Shown: positions 58,821-64,000 of the stretch, piece after piece
How positions within the stretch are numbered: position 1 is the first letter of the stretch
Layout: each line of letters opens with the position of its first letter
DNA from: Calvatia gigantea
Taxonomy: Eukaryota > Basidiomycota > Agaricomycetes > Agaricales > Lycoperdaceae
Assembly: GCA_025093985.1 (NCBI GenBank)
Contig: JACAAK010000003.1
Location: 558,001 to 622,000 of the forward strand
DNA length: 64,000 bases
Reading direction: 5' to 3'
Translations under genes and position numbers: made by a program
The notes under the pieces: model-generated
Database searches by the model: none
The model's input: only the letters and a program-made list of their open reading frames with translations
Told to the model about the DNA's origin: nothing

Positions 58821-59971
58821 GCTGTTTGAGCCGAGTCCGCTGCTTCTCTCACATTTTTCTTGGCCACAAATGTCATAAGGAGGTCATCCTCCTCCTCTGC
58901 AGTCAGGTGGTGGACATTGTGTCTGAGGGGGCATTCAGATTTGACATGCCCAACCTTCTTGCAGCAGTAGCAGGTTGGCAGAAGTGGAGCAGGTTTGTGA
59001 GAGGCATCTACCTCCATGGGTGTAGGGGCACCAAGAGATGGTGTGGGTCAGACAGGTGGAGGAGGAAGGATGACCGGTGGGAGTGGAAGGGAATGGAGGG
59101 GTTTTGGTTTTGGAAGTAGTGGCTCAGAGCAAGTAGTAGCCTGGAAAGTATTGTTGGCAGCCCTCACCTGGTCAATGTGTTGAGCCACAGTGTACCATCC
59201 TTCTGTGTCATTGTCCCAGGGGCGTCCTAAGACTATAGTGGCCACCATGTTCTGAATTGTTGGCCAAAGTCTGTGGTGGAATTTGACTACTACCACCTTT
59301 GGATCAGTGTACCCTAAGTCCAAAATTAGGTTGTGGAAGTTGTTGAGGTAATCATCAACACTCCAGTTGCCCTGGTGGTACCCTGTGCCTTCCAGGATGT
59401 TGACTGCAGCAGCTTCCACATCCACAGGGAAGAAGTGCTTGCAGAATTCTGTGGAAAAATCCTTCCAACTGAGGAAGCAGGTTTGCCCTGGGTGTTGCTC
59501 CTCCCAATGTATAATGTTCTCAGCCCACTTAGCCACATGGCTGCCTTTTATATATGACAATGCCCACAGGATCTGGGTGTCTTCGTCCTTGAACTGATCC
59601 TTGCACAACCAAAGGTAGATGTGGTAGGAGTTTAGGAATGCATGACCCCTGGAGCAGTCTCTGTCAAAGTCAGATGGGGTGGCTACCTTGGCCCAGGTGG
59701 ATGTGGAGTGTAGCTGAGGTGCAGGAGAAGAAGTGTGGTTGGTGGAGAGTTGTGGAGTATAGGGAGCAGGGGCATTTGCAGCTGCCACCATGCTGATCTG
59801 ACCTTGTAAAGATGAGAGTGTTTTGTATACTCTCAGTTCAGATGCTGCCTGATGGTTTATCACCTCCTACAGGCTGTTCTGCAGTTGTGCAAGTATTTGT
59901 TCCAGGGGAGACATATTCTGTGCTAGCTGTGGTTGAACCTGCTGTGGTTGTGGTTGGGACTGGTCTAACAT
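58802..59971 (-). pseudogene. C3 gag
   Basis: Start at the ATG at 59971 (MLDQSQPQPQQ; Ser codon of C1/C2 changed to Leu). Capsid region SDFDRDCSRGHAFLNSYHIYLWLCKDQFKDEDTQILWALSYIKGS (about 59680-59540). Zinc knuckle CYCCKKVGHVKSEC (about 58975-58930). End AEEADFQ-stop. Here the heptamer is A GAT TTT because GCG became GCA. Internal stops are few (about 59869 and 59047). Confidence 0.84.
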
Positions 59972-60083
59972 GAGGGTGGGTCAGGTGGGTAGAGACAGAG
60001 TCAGCTGATGGGGGATGTTCAAGGGGGGCTCCTTGGAGTTGTTTCCAGTGGGTGACTGGATCTCTCATGAGATCCGATTCTTC

Positions 60084-60419
60084 TGTAAGGGCAACCCACA
60101 GTCCAAGCAGCTCAGGGATGCAAGGCTCTCATGAGATGGACAAAGCAGACAAGCAGGTAACTGTGGGGGAATCCTTAGTTATATTACAAATGTGTGTACA
60201 GACTACATACCTGTGGGGGAATTCTTAGAGAATCGGATAAGGATCCCCTGCAGATGTACAGGTTAATATATACTACTCTTCTGTCCATTGTTCTATTGTT
60301 TCATTATGTACATCAGTCCATCATTGTCCTTTGGGATCTCCAGTTATTGTCCATGTTCATGCAGCTGAATACAGGTGAGAGTGTGGGGTTGTGGGACAGT
60401 CCAGGGGGACTGTCAGGGG
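60084..60419 (-). repeat. C3 5' LTR, outer end cut by H
   Basis: 336 bp from TGTAAGGGCAACCC to GGACTGTCAGGGG. The last bases expected from the other copies (TTGCCCTGACA) are missing; H starts at 60420. They should lie to the right of the window. Confidence 0.92.
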
Positions 60420-60962
60420 TGTTGAGAGAACGAGTAGACATCCCAATATAAGTTCACACTACCTAAGCGTGTAGGCGTCAGCGGTGGAGGGTAGTCGTAT
60501 TCATCCGGGAGACGGTCCAGTAGGAGAGGCGCATGGCAGCGGACATAGTCCTGCTTATACCAGCGTACTCAGAGAGTCTTGAGGAGAAGGGAAGCGATGC
60601 TTAGAGAAGCTAGCGTAGAGGAAAGAAGACATAGTGTCTTACGCCAGAAGGTGTATCCAAAGGGATTACATACTACAATGCTACATAGGGTATATATACT
60701 AATATCCCTGGTCTGTGCACTCTAAACCCTTATACGGGTGAGGTCTAACTACCAGTAGCATAATGTGAGCATACTGTGCACGTCCGCATGTACTAGAAGG
60801 TTCCATGCGTAGTATCTACCTGCTACCTATAATGCGGTATAACTACGTGCGTAGTCCATTATAGTGTCCGTTATTATCGACCCTCTGAAGGTGAAATACT
60901 CGAACTCCGTTTCAGCTATAAATAGACTGAACCAACGTAGTGGTACGGAGCGAGATTCAACA
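60420..60962 (-). repeat. LTR of element H (copia-like PPT/LTR boundary)
   Basis: 543 bp, TGTTGAGAGAACG...GAGATTCAACA, inserted in the C3 LTR after AGGGG (probable duplication 60415-60419). On the minus strand it starts TGTTGAATCTCGC, directly after the purine-rich AAGTGAGGAGGAG (60963-60975), as the polypurine tract and 3' LTR start of many copia elements do. TATATATACCC on the minus strand near 60698 would be the TATA box. No matching second LTR in the window. Confidence 0.72.
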
Positions 60963-61450
60963 CTCCTCCTCACTTGAAGGGGGGAAGATTAACGCTTCAA
61001 TGATCTAGCGGTATTGAAACCAGACATAGACATTGGAATCTTCAACAAGAGAGCGGCAAGGCCGAACATCAAATGTCGGAGTCATCAACGATCATGCGGA
61101 ATTAACCAGCTTTTGAAAGTTGGAAAAGCATTCCTGTAGCGGAGAGGAATTGATGCTAGCGTTTGCTATGATGGCCATAAAGGACGCAACGACAATTGCT
61201 TTGAGCTATCAAATATCCTTTAACTCAACTTTTAAACTCCCGCGACTAACTCGCTGCGACTTTCGTCTAAGAGTAAGGAGTAGGAAAGCCTAAAGAGGCT
61301 CCTCCAGAAATTGTAGACAGCAATTCTTTCGAAGCGTTCAACAAGTCTGTTTTTTCCGTGTAGGTGCGAAGTACAAAAACCATTTTCGCTTATTCAGCGT
61401 GTGATTATTGTGAGATCAGGAAAGCGGCAGTCACTTGAGCCAGCGTAACC

Positions 61451-61530
61451 AAGGCCGTCACTTTGCGGTTATGTAGATCAATCAACCGCAGCAGTCCTAT
61501 GAGCCGGCGAAGCAATGATGCTACAAGCCT
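61451..61530 (+). repeat. 80-bp direct repeat, copy 1 (copy 2 at 63419-63498)
   Basis: AAGGCCGTCACTTT...GCTACAAGCCT matches 63419-63498 with few substitutions and equal length. Copy 1 contains a perfect stem TGCGGTT/AACCGCA around ATGTAGATCAATC. In copy 2 the arms read TATGGTT/AGCCGCG, where plus-strand RNA could still form most pairs with G-U wobbles. Confidence 0.8.
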
Positions 61531-61683
61531 TGTTCTGATTTTAACTCGAACAAATTCCAAATTAATGGATTCGCAAATGGAAGTGGTCTTATGCAATTTT
61601 CCTCCATGCAAAAGGCATTTCGGCCGATGCGGATTAAGGATTCAGTCCCAAGGAATGCATACACACTTTTTGTTATTTCCCAT

Positions 61684-62352
61684 CTACTCCGAAAAGGAGG
61701 GAGGAACGGTTAAGTTCCATATTTGTTTTTCCATACAACTCCGAAGAGGTGGAAGGATCTTGAAATTGACCCCAAATATTTTTCCAGACTCTCGAATTGA
61801 GGCGGATGGATAAGTTCCATATAGATGTTTTACCGTCGACTCACGAAGAGGCGGAAGGTTACATTCAAAACCTATGAAGTTTTTCCTCAATCTTATAAAA
61901 GAGAGAAAGGATCGTTAGACCCTATCATATTTTTATCTTGCGAAAGGAATAAGTTCCTGCCATATTTTTACAGTCGACTCTTGAACGAGTATGAAGGAAT
62001 ATGTTCCTGATTTATTTTATCCAACAACTCGTAAGAGGTGGAAAGGTAAAAGTATAAACCTTATAATATTTTTTCCTACAACTCGTTAGAGGAGGAAGGA
62101 ATAATTTCCTGATGTTATTTTTGCCTAAGACACTCGACTTGAGACGTCGGCGGGGATAACTCCCCATTTGTTTTATCAGCGACTCGCGAGAGGCGACAGG
62201 AACAATTGAAAGTCCTATGAATATATTTTTCCAGCGACTGTGGCGGAAAGGAATATTTCTAAACCTAATATTTTTATCCAAGCGTCTTCGTAAGAAGGCG
62301 GAAAGGATTATCATATCCTTTGTGGTTTTCCCATCAACTCCGAAGAGGAGGG
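61684..62352 (+). repeat. Array of 14 degenerate ~50-nt stem-loop units
   Basis: Unit starts at about 61684, 61736, 61787, 61837, 61889, 61935, 61975, 62025, 62079, 62132, 62180, 62235, 62284 and 62335, mean spacing 50. Consensus: CRACTC, four loop bases, GAGGYGG, then AAGGA, a variable part, TTCC, and TATTTTTCC. First stem: CTC/GAG with loops GTAA, GCGA, CGAA or GTTA. The outer pair varies together (CA/TG in 61736 and 62025, CG/CG in 61837 and 62180), and the inner stem changes to CTTC/GAAG (62284), TCTT/AAGA (61891) and CTCC/GGAG (61687). A second weak stem, GGAA/TTCC, follows in several units. Confidence 0.65.
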
Positions 62353-64000
62353 CTCGCGATGACGTAGGAATCGGTATCATGTTGCGGCAGTCACTTGAGC
62401 CAGCTAGTTACATCGCATTCGCGGCAGTCACTTGAGCCAGCTAGTTGCGGATCCGTTAGACTTTATTGCCAAAGCGAGGTCGACGAAGTGGTTTTGGAAA
62501 ATGCGGATAAAATCCAGCGTAATCGTATGAAGGCGGATTGAAATCCAGCTCAATCAAGGATTAAAGATTCCTTCCACGTAACACATATAGTGCTCGTCTG
62601 GTGTCATTCAAACTCTTTTCTTATCTGGTAAGCCGAAGCTCTTCAGATTATTCCAGTGTATCTTCTCATCCAGTCTGCAAAAGCAGTTTTGTCATCAACG
62701 CTAAGCATTTCTTACATGCGCGGATAACTGGAGAATTTAATCACAAAAGCGATGCCTTCGACTTAGTGAAGTTCCTTTGCTGTTGAGCGCAGGATAAGGC
62801 GGTCATCGGATTTGGAGTAAGAATACTGTATCCGTTGTTCTCCTCCATGCTTTTCAGCATGTTAAGTTTCTTAACACATGTTACTCAATCATATCGCTTT
62901 TTAAGGCTCAGAGAGTGTTTATCATGTTACGAACCACCACGGCGCACATCAATTAAGACGGACCGGCGAAGTGTAGCTATTGAAAGCTTTAATCGTATGC
63001 GGTTATTCACCAGCGATTAAGAACTAGTTTTACTGTACTCCTCCCTCAGCGACGAGTGTTTCGATTTAAATGTCTACGCGCATTGTTAATGGCGGATCAT
63101 TATCGATGCAATTCCAGAAATAAAAGAATTTTTCTCGCAAGTTTGTTAAGCTATGCGAGGCGAAAGCTCATATGGAGGTATAACCATCACATATTTTTAG
63201 GATGATTTATCCGAGCTGTTGCGCTTTTCTGGTAGACGCTAGCGTGAACGCGTAGCAAGTCTTATGCTTGTCCAACTCTAGTCGGTGAGTCCAAACGAGT
63301 TCTTCTTGAAATTGAACGCCTAATCCATTATAGTCTACCTGTAGGTGACCCGCGTAATGAACAGTGCGGTCTTTCCTAATCAGGTTCAATTGTGCAATGT
63401 GTATCAACCAGCGTTTTCAAGGCCATCACTTTATGGTTATGTAGATCAATTAGCCGCGGCAGTCACTTGAGCCGGCGAAGCAATGACACTACAAGCCTCA
63501 AAAGCAGTAGATATCCTGTAAAGGATGCGCATATTATGCATCAAATTGGCGAATATGTCAGCGTAAGACATAGGATATGGTGGGCGGAGATTTCTCGAAT
63601 GGTAATGGAAAGGAATCAGGAGGTGATCGTGGAGTGTAATGGAATATATCCTGCGACATCGAAAGATGGCGGATAAAGAAATTGCTATCTCTTGCTTCGT
63701 GCAGGTTTTGCTCTCTTCTTTGCAAATGAACTGGTTTTACTGCTATCCAGTTGCTGAATCATGGCGTTTAAGGGTATATTCCCTCATCGAATAAGGCGTC
63801 CAAAAGTGGATTGTTCGTAGAACATTAAGCCTTTCTGTGTGCCGCTTGAACACTAAAGTTCTCGTTGATCAAACGATCGAGGTATATTACATCTCGAATA
63901 AGCGATCATGTTTGGGCGGTCATCATGTTAACTGATGCGCCGCGAAGCCAAACCCACAGTACAGAACCAAATTAATGGTTTATCCCTTGATTTACACAAT

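Larger units (their letters stand above)
37673..60419 (-). mobile_element. Ty3/gypsy chromovirus C3 (family C), minus strand, split by A5
   Basis: 3' LTR 37673-38019, pol 38020-41130, then A5 (41131-57988), then the rest of pol and gag 57994-59971, and the 5' LTR 60084-60419, which is broken near its outer end by H. The perfect duplication TGGTA (41126-41130, 57989-57993) marks A5. C3 itself sits in A4 ORF3; the duplication on the left would be ATTAG (37668-37672). Confidence 0.9.
61424..63476 (+). repeat. Dispersed 21-bp repeat in element H
   Basis: GCGGCAGTCACTTGAGCCAGC or a one-base variant occurs at 61424-61444, 62384-62404, 62421-62441 and 63456-63476, with a diverged form at 61487-61506 (CGCAGCAGTCCTATGAGCCGG). 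Two copies are spaced by 37 bases. GGC and GCC at its ends could pair. Confidence 0.8.
60963..64000. mobile_element. Interior of element H, no protein gene seen
   Basis: Just over 3 kb without a convincing ORF: the longest frame is about 120 codons and none shows gag, protease, integrase, RT or RNase H motifs on either strand. CpG is visibly more frequent than to the left of 60420. Instead of genes it carries dispersed repeats (GCGGCAGTCACTTGAGCC), an 80-bp direct repeat and an array of about 14 stem-loop units. It could be the body of a non-autonomous LTR element (LARD-like) or unrelated sequence in which a lone LTR sits; the right end is outside. Confidence 0.5.

Noticed and set aside
1..60419. 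TGA as a sense codon (altered genetic code)
   Set aside because: Sister copies show CGA or CAA at the same places, TAG and TAA stops also occur, and the intact transposase uses no internal TGA.
1..60419. Classical RIP as in Neurospora
   Set aside because: Changes concentrate at CpG; I do not see the general CpA-to-TpA excess expected from RIP. A dinucleotide count would decide.
61405..61611. Small minus-strand ORF as a copia RNase H end
   Set aside because: No DE or tribasic motif of copia RNase H, and the frame runs through a dispersed non-coding repeat.
62384..62441. CRISPR-like repeat-spacer unit
   Set aside because: Only two close copies, no array, and a eukaryotic transposon context.
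63900..63960. Hammerhead ribozyme core near CTGATGCGCCGCGAAGCC
   Set aside because: The conserved A after CTGATG is C, and stems I and III cannot be formed convincingly.

Overview
The window is fungal, most likely from a mushroom-forming basidiomycete (Agaricomycetes). This is inferred from chromodomain-bearing Ty3/gypsy retrotransposons in several families, a Tc1-type transposon with fungal-style transposase, compact LTRs and heavy CpG decay. I find no host gene. Everything I can identify is a transposable element, and almost every LTR boundary can be set by TG...CA ends and 5-bp target-site duplications (TSDs).

I use working letters for families, not published names. A, B, C and E are Ty3/gypsy chromoviruses (gag, protease, RT, RNase H, integrase, chromodomain). 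D and G are LTRs of unknown families seen only as solo copies. H is an LTR element with a copia-like PPT/LTR end whose visible interior is non-coding.

Layout, left to right. A1 (1-2896, +, 5' end outside) lies in B. B (2897-16255, +) is also split by complete A2 (4589-12596, +, TSD GACCA), which carries an intact Tc1 element (7079-8683), and by a solo A-type LTR (12682-12984). B sits in the minus-strand A3 (16256-34268). A3 is also split by solo LTR D (20370-33073), D by C1 (21004-32776, +, TSD AGTAG), and C1 by C2 (22597-28482, -). A3 lies in the LTR of E2 (34269-36871, -), which is joined without an LTR to a fragment A4 (36870-37672, +). A4 is hit by C3 (37673-60419, -). C3 is split by A5 (41131-57988, +, TSD TGGTA). 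A5 carries solo LTR G (45204-45751), a solo C LTR (46377-46714) and E1 (48126-57704, -), and E1 has another solo C LTR (53015-53353). The outermost LTR of C3 is broken at 60420 by H, which runs off the right edge. Nesting reaches five levels along two routes.

Most genes are dead. The damage is mainly CpG decay: arginine CGA codons appear as TGA or CAA in different copies, while long stretches stay in one frame. The Tc1 transposase is the only clearly intact gene. H, right of 60420, looks much richer in CpG.

The most notable observations are these. (1) A 14-unit, ~50-nt array of small stem-loops with compensatory changes lies inside H. (2) Families A, C and E share the heptamer G GAT TTT where pol moves to the -1 frame. 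(3) Three different accessory genes lie downstream of the chromodomain: a 329-codon ORF3 in A, a 607-codon ORF3 with three zinc knuckles in E, and an antisense coiled-coil/Cys ORF in B.
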